Assembly (NCBI GenBank): GCA_009911195.1
Contig: QXWV01000043.1
Span: forward strand, 1-43,386
Reading direction: 5' to 3'
Length of the DNA stretch: 43,386 nt
Origin: Lachnospiraceae bacterium
GTDB lineage: Bacteria > Bacillota > Clostridia > Lachnospirales > Lachnospiraceae
Made by a program: the position numbers and the translations under genes. Below, in pieces: positions 1 to 5,506 of this stretch (position 1 is the first letter of the stretch; each line of letters begins with the position of its first letter). The notes under the pieces are model-generated. The model did not search any database and had not been told where the DNA came from. It worked only from the letters and a program-made list of their open reading frames with translations.

Positions 1-1
1 G

Positions 2-460
2 AACCGCCTTTATGTGAAAATACCGCAAATGCCAGTGGTACAGTTTTCCGACCATATGACCCCCATACAGCCGGAAAACCGACCCTCTGATAGCCGGAAA
101 AGCGACCCTCATAAGGGCGGAAAACCGACCATTGCGTTGGACGGAAAACCGACCCCTAACCAACTTACTATAAACAAACTAAAAGAGAACCAACTAAAGG
201 GAGTGAGTGGGGAGCCGCCCGCAGCCATTGGCAGATATAAAAATATTTTCCTCTCTGAAAGCGAATATGCGGAGCTGAAAGAGGAATACCCGGACAGGCT
301 GGAACGGTTCATTGAGGAAATGAGCGAGTACATGGCTGCTATCGGGAAAGAGTACGCCAACCATGCCGCCGCTGTCCGTATGTGGGCGGGGCGTGACAGG
401 AAAGGCACGGGGAAGAAAGGAATCCCCGATTATACCTACAAGGAGGGCGAGAGCCTTTGA
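2..460 (+). CDS. Replication initiator protein (RepA_N-like), 3' part only
   Basis: The reading frame is open to the window edge, so this is the C-terminal part of a larger protein; the first in-window start-like codon (GTG at 14) is probably internal. The recognisable part is a low-complexity Pro/Lys/Asp linker (residues about 15-60 of the visible part) followed by a charged helical tail. The following DnaC-like loader, TnpW-like protein and recombinase match the usual order in Lachnospiraceae integrative elements, where this slot holds 'replication initiator protein A'. It would bind the element's origin and recruit the host helicase through the loader encoded next. The linker is encoded by DNA containing four iteron-like repeats, suggesting that the origin lies inside the gene. 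Family call rests on context more than on motifs in this fragment. Confidence 0.6.
   Translation, partial: NRLYVKIPQMPVVQFSDHMTPIQPENRPSDSRKSDPHKGGKPTIALDGKPTPNQLTINKLKENQLKGVSGEPPAAIGRYKNIFLSESEYAELKEEYPDRLERFIEEMSEYMAAIGKEYANHAAAVRMWAGRDRKGTGKKGIPDYTYKEGESL
72..154 (+). repeat. Four iteron-like direct repeats inside the rep gene
   Basis: The 13-mer CGGAAAACCGACC occurs at 72-84, 118-130 and 142-154, and with one change (C to G) at 95-107. Start-to-start spacing is 23, 23 and 24 bases, about two helical turns. The copies fall in different codon phases, so the protein sequence is not repeated; what is kept is the DNA. An AT-rich stretch follows at 161-200 (12 G/C of 40). This arrangement looks like an initiator-binding origin with an adjacent unwinding region. 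Confidence 0.65.
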
Positions 461-523
461 CAGCATAGACACAACGCCCCGTAAACAGGGCGTAAAAGAC
501 CATCAACAAGGAGGAACGATTTT

Positions 524-1378
524 ATGAGTGATTACGATAACGCCATTTTCCGGCTTGCCACGGCACAGGAAGCAGAGCCGGAGGACTACACCGGGGAGGA
601 CGGGCTTTTATATTGCGGGAGCTGCCACCAGCCCAAAGAAGCCTATTTTGCAGAGGGAAAGACGCTTTTCGGACGTGACCGACACCCAAAAGAATGTGAC
701 TGCCAGCGGAAACGCCGGGAAACACTGGAAGCCGCAGACCGGGAACACAAGCACCGGGAGGAAGTGGAACGGCTGAAAAGAAAGGGCTTCACAGACCCGG
801 CTATGCGGGAATGGACTTTTGAGAACGACAACGGCAAATGCCCCCAAATGGAGAAAGCCCGCCGCTATGTGGAACAATGGGAGCAGATAAAAGACGGGAA
901 TCATGGAATGGTTTTGTGGGGAGAAGTCGGCACGGGCAAGAGCTACCTTGCCGGGTGTATCGCCAACGCCCTCATGGAGAAAGAGGTTTCCGTGTGCATG
1001 ACGAACTTTGCCCTTATCCTCAATGACCTTGCCGCCAGTTTCAAAGACCGTAACGAATATATCTCCCGCCTTTGCAGCTTCCCTCTGCTTATCCTTGATG
1101 ATTTTGGCATGGAGCGTGGCACGGAATACGGGCTTGAACAGGTTTACAACGTGATTGACAGCCGATACCGCAGCCAAAAGCCGCTGATTGTCACCACGAA
1201 TTTGACGCTGGAGGAATTGCAGAACCCGGAGGACACCGCCCACGCCCGCATTTATGACCGCCTTATTGAAATGTGCAGCCCTGTCTGCATTACCGGGAAG
1301 AATTTCAGAAAAGCGAAAGCAAGGGAGAAAATGGAACAGCTTAAAATGCTGCTGAATGGAAAGGAGATTTGCCTATGA
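524..1378 (+). CDS. DnaC/IstB-like ATP-binding helicase loader
   Basis: A 284-residue AAA+ ATPase of the DnaC/DnaI/IstB type, expected to load replicative helicase at the element's origin. An N-terminal region has paired cysteines (C31, C34, then C58, C60) that could bind zinc. A charged helix covers roughly residues 65-90. The ATPase core has Walker A GEVGTGKS (133-140), Walker B LLILDDFG at about residue 190, and a sensor-type segment TTNLT further on. Start ATG 524 is supported by AAGGAGG about 8 bases upstream. The stop overlaps the next start (ATGA at 1375-1378), so translation is probably coupled. It follows the initiator gene by about 60 bases, consistent with a replication operon. Confidence 0.85.
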   Translation: MSDYDNAIFRLATAQEAEPEDYTGEDGLLYCGSCHQPKEAYFAEGKTLFGRDRHPKECDCQRKRRETLEAADREHKHREEVERLKRKGFTDPAMREWTFENDNGKCPQMEKARRYVEQWEQIKDGNHGMVLWGEVGTGKSYLAGCIANALMEKEVSVCMTNFALILNDLAASFKDRNEYISRLCSFPLLILDDFGMERGTEYGLEQVYNVIDSRYRSQKPLIVTTNLTLEELQNPEDTAHARIYDRLIEMCSPVCITGKNFRKAKAREKMEQLKMLLNGKEICL

Positions 1379-1557
1379 CCGACACCAAGAAGAAAGACCG
1401 CCGCCCGGATTGTGTGACCGAGGTACGCAGAGGGAACACCGTCCTTGTGGTTTCCGGCTATTTCAAACAGGACACTACCGCCACCGCCGCCGACAAGATG
1501 ATGAAAGTGCTGGAAGCCGAAAGCGCAGCCGGGGAACGAGCCGCCCATGCCATGTAA
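1375..1557 (+). CDS. TnpW-family small transposon protein
   Basis: A 60-residue protein that I recognise as similar to the 'transposon-encoded TnpW family protein' found between the loader ATPase and the serine recombinase in clostridial elements; its function is unknown. The body reads as a short beta-strand region (GNTVLVVSGYF) followed by a helix (TAADKMMKVLEAE). Start ATG 1375 overlaps the upstream stop and has AAGGAG at 1361-1366, making it preferable to the in-frame TTG two codons earlier. No signal peptide or membrane segment is seen. Being tightly coupled to the ATPase gene suggests a role in element maintenance or in controlling excision, but that is inference. Confidence 0.7.
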   Translation: MTDTKKKDRRPDCVTEVRRGNTVLVVSGYFKQDTTATAADKMMKVLEAESAAGERAAHAM

Positions 1558-1616
1558 AGTGACATTCCCTGTTGAAAATAATTCGACATTATGTGCCATA
1601 AAGTAGCAAAAAGGAC

Positions 1617-1672
1617 TGTACAGCCAGCCCCAACCTATGGTATAATAGACCTACGGAATAGTGGGCTGGCTG
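1617..1672 (+). promoter_or_regulatory. Recombinase promoter bracketed by a 10-bp inverted repeat
   Basis: A TATAAT -10 box at 1641-1646 is preceded by a weak -35 (TGTACA, 1617-1622; spacer 18). A perfect inverted repeat flanks the -10: CAGCCAGCCC at 1621-1630 and GGGCTGGCTG at 1663-1672. With a transcript start expected near 1653, only the right arm would be in the RNA. The repeat therefore looks like a DNA operator or protein-binding pair rather than an RNA hairpin. Confidence 0.55.
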
Positions 1673-1690
1673 TCGGAAACGGAGGATATT

Positions 1691-3433
1691 ATGTCAAGAC
1701 AGACCACCCAGACACTCATTACCGCCCTTTATCCGAGATTATCCCATGAGGACGAGCTGCAAGGCGAGAGCAATTCCATTTCCAACCAGAAGCGAATCCT
1801 TGAAAACTATGCAAAACAGAACGGCTTCGGGAATCTGAAATGGTACACGGACGACGGTTATTCCGGGGCAAATTTTCAAAGACCCGGCTTCCAGTCCATG
1901 CTTGCCGACATTGAAGCGGGGCTTGTGGGAACGGTCATTGTAAAGGATATGTCAAGGTTAGGGCGCAACTACTTACAAGTGGGAATGTACACGGAAATGA
2001 TTTTCCCACAGAAAAACGTCCGTTTCATTGCAATCAATGACGGCGTTGACAGCGCACAGGGCGACAACGATTTTGCCCCTTTGCGTAACATTTTTAACGA
2101 ATGGCTGGTGAGAGATACGAGCAAGAAAATCCGAGCCGTGAAACGCTCAAAAGGCATGAGCGGGAAGCCCGTCACAAGCAAGCCCGTATACGGCTACCTC
2201 ATGGACGAGGACGAAAATTTCATCATTGACGAGGAAGCCGCCCCCGTGGTGAAGCAGATTTACAGCCTTTGCCTTGCCGGGAACGGTCCGACCAAGATAG
2301 CCCGTATGCTTACGGAACAGCAGACACCCACGCCGGGAACGCTGGAATACCGCCGGACGGGAAGCACCCGCCGCTACCACCCCGGCTATGAGTGCAAGTG
2401 GGCGACAAACACCGTGGCGCATATCCTTGAAAACCGGGAATACACGGGCTGCCTTGTGAACTTCAAGACCGAGAAAGTGTCCTACAAGGTAAAACAGAGC
2501 AAGGAGAACCCCGAAGAAAAGCAGGCAATCTTTGAGAACCACCACGAACCAATCATAGACCGTGACACATGGGAGCGTGTGCAGGAACTACGCAAGCAGC
2601 GCAAACGCCCCAACCGCTATGATGAAGTGGGCTTGTTCTCCGGCATACTCTTTTGTGCCGACTGCGGCAGCGTCATGTACCAGCAGAGGTATCAGACAGA
2701 CAAGCGGCGGCAGGACTGCTACATATGCGGCAGCTACAAGAAGCGCACCCGTGACTGTACGGCGCACTTTATCCGCACCGACCTGTTGACCGAGGGAGTG
2801 ACCGAGAATTTGCGGAAAGTCACCAGCTATGCCGCCAAGCACGAAGCCCGGTTTATGAAGCTGTTGACCGAGCAGACCGAGGACGGGAGCAAACGCCGGA
2901 ACGCTGCCAAGAAGAAAGAACTGGAAGCGGCAGAAAAACGGATTGCGGAACTCTCCGCTATCTTCAAGCGGCTGTATGAGGACAGCGTGACCGGGCGCAT
3001 ATCGGACGAGCGTTTCACGGAGCTTTCGGCAGACTACGAAGCCGAAAGCTCCGGGCGCATATCGGACGAGCGTTTCACGGAGCTTTCGGCAGACTACGAA
3101 GCCGAAAGCTCCGGGCGCATATCGGACGAGCGTTTCACGGAGCTTTCGGCAGACTACGAAGCCGAGCAAAAGGAACTGAAAGAGAAAGCCGCCGTTCTGC
3201 AGGGCGAGCTTTCAAGGACGCTGGAAGCCACGGCAAACGCTGAAAAGTTTATGAAAGTGGTACGCAAGTACACCAGCTTTGAGGAACTCACCCCTACCCT
3301 GCTACGGGAATTTGTGGAGAAAATCGTAATCCACGAATCGGAATCCCTTGACGGGAAACGCCGGGGGAAGCTCCGCAGACAGGAAATCGAAATCTATTAC
3401 TCTTTTGTCGGCAAGGTAGAGTTGCCCGACTAA
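1691..3433 (+). CDS. Large serine recombinase (TndX/TnpX-like integrase)
   Basis: A 580-residue site-specific recombinase that would excise and integrate the element. The N-terminal resolvase domain has the nucleophile in YPRLS (S18) and the helix motif DMSRLGRN near residue 90. A recombinase domain follows, then a zinc ribbon (CADCG ... CYICG ... DC, about residues 325-360) and a long coiled coil. The coiled coil contains three tandem copies of a 20-residue block GRISDERFTELSADYEAE(SS), where relatives as I recall them have one; without the 40 extra residues the length would be about 540, normal for the family. Start ATG 1691 is chosen because GGAGG lies at 1681-1685; an upstream in-frame GTG at 1661 has no ribosome site. 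Confidence 0.9.
   Translation: MSRQTTQTLITALYPRLSHEDELQGESNSISNQKRILENYAKQNGFGNLKWYTDDGYSGANFQRPGFQSMLADIEAGLVGTVIVKDMSRLGRNYLQVGMYTEMIFPQKNVRFIAINDGVDSAQGDNDFAPLRNIFNEWLVRDTSKKIRAVKRSKGMSGKPVTSKPVYGYLMDEDENFIIDEEAAPVVKQIYSLCLAGNGPTKIARMLTEQQTPTPGTLEYRRTGSTRRYHPGYECKWATNTVAHILENREYTGCLVNFKTEKVSYKVKQSKENPEEKQAIFENHHEPIIDRDTWERVQELRKQRKRPNRYDEVGLFSGILFCADCGSVMYQQRYQTDKRRQDCYICGSYKKRTRDCTAHFIRTDLLTEGVTENLRKVTSYAAKHEARFMKLLTEQTEDGSKRRNAAKKKELEAAEKRIAELSAIFKRLYEDSVTGRISDERFTELSADYEAESSGRISDERFTELSADYEAESSGRISDERFTELSADYEAEQKELKEKAAVLQGELSRTLEATANAEKFMKVVRKYTSFEELTPTLLREFVEKIVIHESESLDGKRRGKLRRQEIEIYYSFVGKVELPD
2991..3165 (+). repeat. Tandem 60-bp repeat, 2.9 copies, in the recombinase gene
   Basis: A 60-base unit beginning CCGGGCGCATATCGG is repeated at 2991-3050, 3051-3110 and 3111-3165 with no mismatches; the last copy lacks the final five bases. 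It keeps the reading frame and adds 20 residues per copy. Perfect identity indicates a recent duplication. Confidence 0.95.
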
Positions 3434-3444
3434 AGCCCGACCCG

Positions 3445-3461
3445 TCCGGCAGTCAGCCGGA
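3445..3461 (+). other. Short hairpin after the recombinase gene
   Basis: TCCGGC (3445-3450) and GCCGGA (3456-3461) form a GC-rich stem with a five-base loop just after the recombinase stop. The nearest T-run is 12 bases further on, so it is a weak terminator at best. It could also belong to the element's end sequence. Confidence 0.35.
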
Positions 3462-3508
3462 TAGGGAACGGCAAAATTTTTTACACTTCTTTTACTTCTT
3501 TATCTCAC

Positions 3509-3892
3509 ATGAGCAAACAGACAGGGCTTCAGGACGGTTATTATACAGCCCAAGCTTCTGAGTTCAGCCATGGCTGGAAAGAATACATTACGATTATGGT
3601 TAAAGGTGGAAGTATTGTTTCGGTAGAATATAACGCAGAAAATGCCAGTGGCTTTATAAAGAGCTGGGATAATACATATATGCAGGCAATGCTGCATGAT
3701 ACTGGTACTTATCCGAATGAATATACCCGCTATTATGCAGGTCAGCTTTTGGATGGACAGGGGGAAGGGGAGATTGATGCCCTGACGGGAGCTACTTCCT
3801 CTTATGGCTCTTTCCAGAAGCTTGAGGCGGCCGTAATAGAACAGGCAAGACAAGGGGATTCCAGAATTGCTATTGTGGATACATCCCATTAA
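3509..3892 (+). pseudogene. FMN-binding domain protein, 5' end lost to element insertion
   Basis: The 127 residues match an FMN-binding domain of the type found in clostridial surface lipoproteins: strands around HGWKEYITIMV, the segment NASGFIKSWD, and the motif DALTGATSS near residue 92. That motif fits the D-x-x-[ST]-G-A-T-x-[ST] pattern where ApbE attaches FMN to threonine. Intact relatives begin with a lipoprotein signal peptide; here there is none, and the first ATG (3509) has no ribosome binding site. Homology begins about 75-90 bases after the recombinase stop. The simplest reading is that the element inserted into the gene and the signal-peptide part lies beyond its left end, outside the window. 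An outwardly transcribed fusion is possible but unsupported. Confidence 0.65.
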
Positions 3893-3960
3893 ACAATCCC
3901 ATTTACAAAGTTTACAAGTTCACATTGCGAACTTACACACCCTAATCCTATGATATAAGT

Positions 3961-4010
3961 CAGGTGAAAGCAGTAGCCTAAAATAGCCGCTGCTTTCACC
4001 TGAATTTTAT
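3961..4010. terminator. Bidirectional hairpin between convergent genes
   Basis: CAGGTGAAAGCAG (3961-3973) pairs perfectly with CTGCTTTCACCTG (3990-4002), a 13-bp stem with a 16-base loop, followed by a T-rich tract (4005-4008 and beyond). It lies between the FMN-binding remnant and cotJC, which converge, so it can end transcripts from both sides. Confidence 0.75.
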
Positions 4011-4036
4011 TTATACTATATAAGATGAACTTTTTC

Positions 4037-4642
4037 CTAACATTTACACCTGTCAAACTCAGGATTGAATGCGTAGAAGTTTTTGGAATCCAGTTTATCT
4101 TGAACAATGCGGAGGGCTTCACCGAATCTCTGGAAGTGCACGATTTCCCTCGCACGCAGGAAGCGTATAGGGTCGCATACTTCCTGGTCATGGACAAGGC
4201 GGAGGATATTGTCATAGGTGGTGCGGGCTTTTTGTTCTGCTGCCAAATCTTCCGTCAAATCCGTAATTGCATCCCCTTTCGATTGGAAGACGCAGGCATT
4301 AAAGGGTATGCCACCTGCTGCCTGAGGCCAGAGGGCCAGCGTATGGTCCACGTAATATTTATCGAAGCCTGATTTTTCGATTTCCTCCATGGAAAGGTTC
4401 TTCGTTAACTGGTAAACGATAGCTGAAATCATTTCCATATGGGCCAGTTCTTCTGTACCAATATCCGTTAGAAGCCCAGCCACTTCATTATATGGCATGG
4501 TATAGCGCTGGGAGAGATAACGCATGGAAGCGGCCAGTTCGCCATCCGGTCCACCAAACTGGCTGATAATTACCTGGGCAAGCTGAGCATTAGGCTGCGT
4601 TATTTTTACTGGAAATTGTAACCTTTTCTCATAATTCCACAT
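4037..4642 (-). CDS. cotJC: Spore coat protein CotJC (manganese-catalase-like)
   Basis: A 201-residue ferritin-like protein of the Mn-catalase family, recognised as CotJC from its N-terminus (MWNYEKRLQFPVKI) and the order of the operon. Metal-ligand helices are visible: E near residue 35 (GPDGELAAS), EExxH in GTEELAHMEM, the segment DLAAEQKARTTYD, and AREIVHFQRFGEAL. In Bacillus, CotJC is a coat component of the developing spore. It may protect against peroxide, though activity is not shown by sequence alone. The ribosome site AAGGAGG precedes the ATG. It is the last gene of cotJA-cotJB-cotJC, three bases after cotJB, and ends before a strong bidirectional hairpin. The family and context call is firm. 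Confidence 0.93.
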   Translation of the reverse strand: MWNYEKRLQFPVKITQPNAQLAQVIISQFGGPDGELAASMRYLSQRYTMPYNEVAGLLTDIGTEELAHMEMISAIVYQLTKNLSMEEIEKSGFDKYYVDHTLALWPQAAGGIPFNACVFQSKGDAITDLTEDLAAEQKARTTYDNILRLVHDQEVCDPIRFLRAREIVHFQRFGEALRIVQDKLDSKNFYAFNPEFDRCKC

Positions 4643-4645
4643 ATC

Positions 4646-4915
4646 TTAACATCCTCCTTCCCAAGGCATAGGCTGTAGTGCCCATTTCCATTCTTTGCTG
4701 CAAGTATCTGCGACAGAAAGGGAGAGCGGGCCAAATTTTACTGCATAGTCGCGCATCATTTGGTTTTTCATACGCATATAATGGTTGAAGTATTCCATTG
4801 CCTCACGGTCAAAAGGGTGGGTATCCAAATATTCTGTCATTTCTACTGTTACAAAATCCACAATTCCGATGTTTCGGAGCATATTTTCCTGTTCCGTATT
4901 CATTTTATGGCTCAT
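4646..4915 (-). CDS. cotJB: Spore coat protein CotJB
   Basis: An 89-residue helical protein with the CotJB signature: a helix LRNIGIVDFVTVEMTEYLDTH followed by FDREAMEYFNHYMRMKN and the segment KFGPLSL. It is required with CotJA and CotJC for coat assembly in the mother cell. I place the start at 4915 (MSHKMN) because AAGGAG at 4930-4925 gives nine-base spacing. The in-frame ATG at 4924 directly abuts that ribosome site, and the longer open frame upstream overlaps cotJA. The start overlaps the cotJA stop by four bases (ATGA), indicating coupled translation. Confidence 0.9.
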   Translation of the reverse strand: MSHKMNTEQENMLRNIGIVDFVTVEMTEYLDTHPFDREAMEYFNHYMRMKNQMMRDYAVKFGPLSLSVADTCSKEWKWALQPMPWEGGC

Positions 4916-5082
4916 TGCACACATCTCCTTCCTGTAAAAGGTTTGGTTAACTCGGGGAAGATAGTGCCGGTACAATAGGCTTTATCCAAATCTTCATATA
5001 TCTGTGTAAGATGCTGCCAGGGTACATAGGCCATAGCCAGCGGAAAACGGTCAAAATATTCGTTAAAATTGTAATCCTGCAT
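4912..5082 (-). CDS. cotJA: Spore coat-associated protein CotJA
   Basis: A 56-residue protein whose core (RFPLAMAYVPWQHL ... YEDLDKAYCTGTIFPELTKPF) is the conserved CotJA domain. Start ATG 5082 (MQDYNF) has GGAGA six bases upstream; the longer open frame to 5184 has no ribosome site and reads through the promoter. It is shorter than Bacillus CotJA, as is common in Clostridia. It is the first gene of the cotJ operon, diverging from feoA, and is preceded by a sporulation-type promoter at 5144-5118. CotJA associates with CotJC in the coat. Confidence 0.88.
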   Translation of the reverse strand: MQDYNFNEYFDRFPLAMAYVPWQHLTQIYEDLDKAYCTGTIFPELTKPFTGRRCVQ

Positions 5083-5117
5083 AATTCTCCTTTCATAGAT
5101 TCTGAATATTTCTAATA

Positions 5118-5144
5118 TAATATATGATAGCTGTTTTTGGGCGT
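5118..5144 (-). promoter_or_regulatory. Mother-cell sigma (E/K type) promoter for cotJABC
   Basis: On the minus strand AC (5144-5143) is followed after 16 bases by CATATATTA (5126-5118). This fits the sigma-K pattern AC-N16-CATAnnnTA, and its -10 half also resembles sigma-E. It lies about 35 bases upstream of cotJA. Bacillus cotJ is expressed in the mother cell, which agrees. Confidence 0.55.
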
Positions 5145-5172
5145 GTTTGTATTTTCCATATTTTTTCCTATA

Positions 5173-5201
5173 TTGACATTCCATATATCAAATTTTATAA
5201 T
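5173..5201 (+). promoter_or_regulatory. Consensus housekeeping promoter for feoAB
   Basis: TTGACA (5173-5178), a 17-base spacer and TATAAT (5196-5201) match the sigma-A consensus at all 12 positions. Transcript start is expected near 5208, giving a leader of about 65 bases. That leader contains a small dyad ACTTGA (5232-5237) / TCAAGT (5244-5249), which could be an operator or hairpin. No clear Fur-type box is seen. Confidence 0.85.
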
Positions 5202-5272
5202 TTACCTGTGTTATTATAGAAGTATCTACTGACTTGATGATTTTCAAGTAATGTGAACACATGGAGGTAAAA

Positions 5273-5506
5273 ATGACACTTTATGAGGGCGAAAAAGGCG
5301 GTGTGTATGAAGTGAACGGGGTCTATGTGGAAGAGCCCATTACGAGAAGGCTTCAGGCGCTGGGATTAAATGACGGAACGAAGGTTAAGATTTTAAACCG
5401 TAAAAAGGGCGGAGCATTGATTATCCAAGTGAGGGGAACCAGGCTGGCGCTGGGAAAACATATATCCTCCGGCATTGAGGTAAAGGGGGAGGTTCAAAAT
5501 GATTGA
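5273..5506 (+). CDS. feoA: Ferrous iron transport protein FeoA
   Basis: A 77-residue SH3-like FeoA protein, an accessory of the FeoB ferrous-iron permease. The fold is visible as alternating strands: GGVYEVNGVYV, RRLQALGLNDGTKVKILN and KGGALIIQVRGTRLALGKHISSGIEV. I choose ATG 5273 rather than 5261 because the GGAGG ribosome site (5263-5267) lies between them. The stop overlaps the feoB start by eight bases, so the two are translationally coupled. The upstream promoter is a perfect housekeeping consensus, suggesting strong basal expression unless repressed. Confidence 0.92.
   Translation: MTLYEGEKGGVYEVNGVYVEEPITRRLQALGLNDGTKVKILNRKKGGALIIQVRGTRLALGKHISSGIEVKGEVQND

Larger units (their letters stand above)
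1..3508 (+). mobile_element. Right end of an integrative element (serine recombinase type)
   Basis: Four consecutive plus-strand genes form a module typical of clostridial integrative and conjugative elements: replication initiator, DnaC-like ATPase, TnpW-type small protein, large serine recombinase. By eye the segment is clearly richer in GC than the chromosome after 3500, and its codon use differs. The recombinase is the last gene, as in Tn5397/Tn4451-type elements where the integrase sits at one end. The exact right boundary cannot be fixed without the empty site; it should lie between the recombinase stop (3433) and about 3525, where FMN-binding protein homology begins. The left end is outside the window. 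Confidence 0.8.

Noticed and set aside
608-1243. 211-residue minus-strand ORF opposite the loader ATPase
   Set aside because: Shadow ORF produced by GC-rich codon use; no start signals and no recognisable domain.
2991-3165. CRISPR-like repeat array
   Set aside because: Units are contiguous with no spacers and lie in frame within a coding sequence.
2588-3169. Minus-strand ORF with three repeats of a 20-residue block
   Set aside because: It is the antisense reading of the recombinase triplication; no ribosome site or family match.
4025-4372. Plus-strand ORF of 115 residues opposite cotJC
   Set aside because: Antisense of a well-supported coat gene, starts inside the terminator region and lacks a ribosome site.
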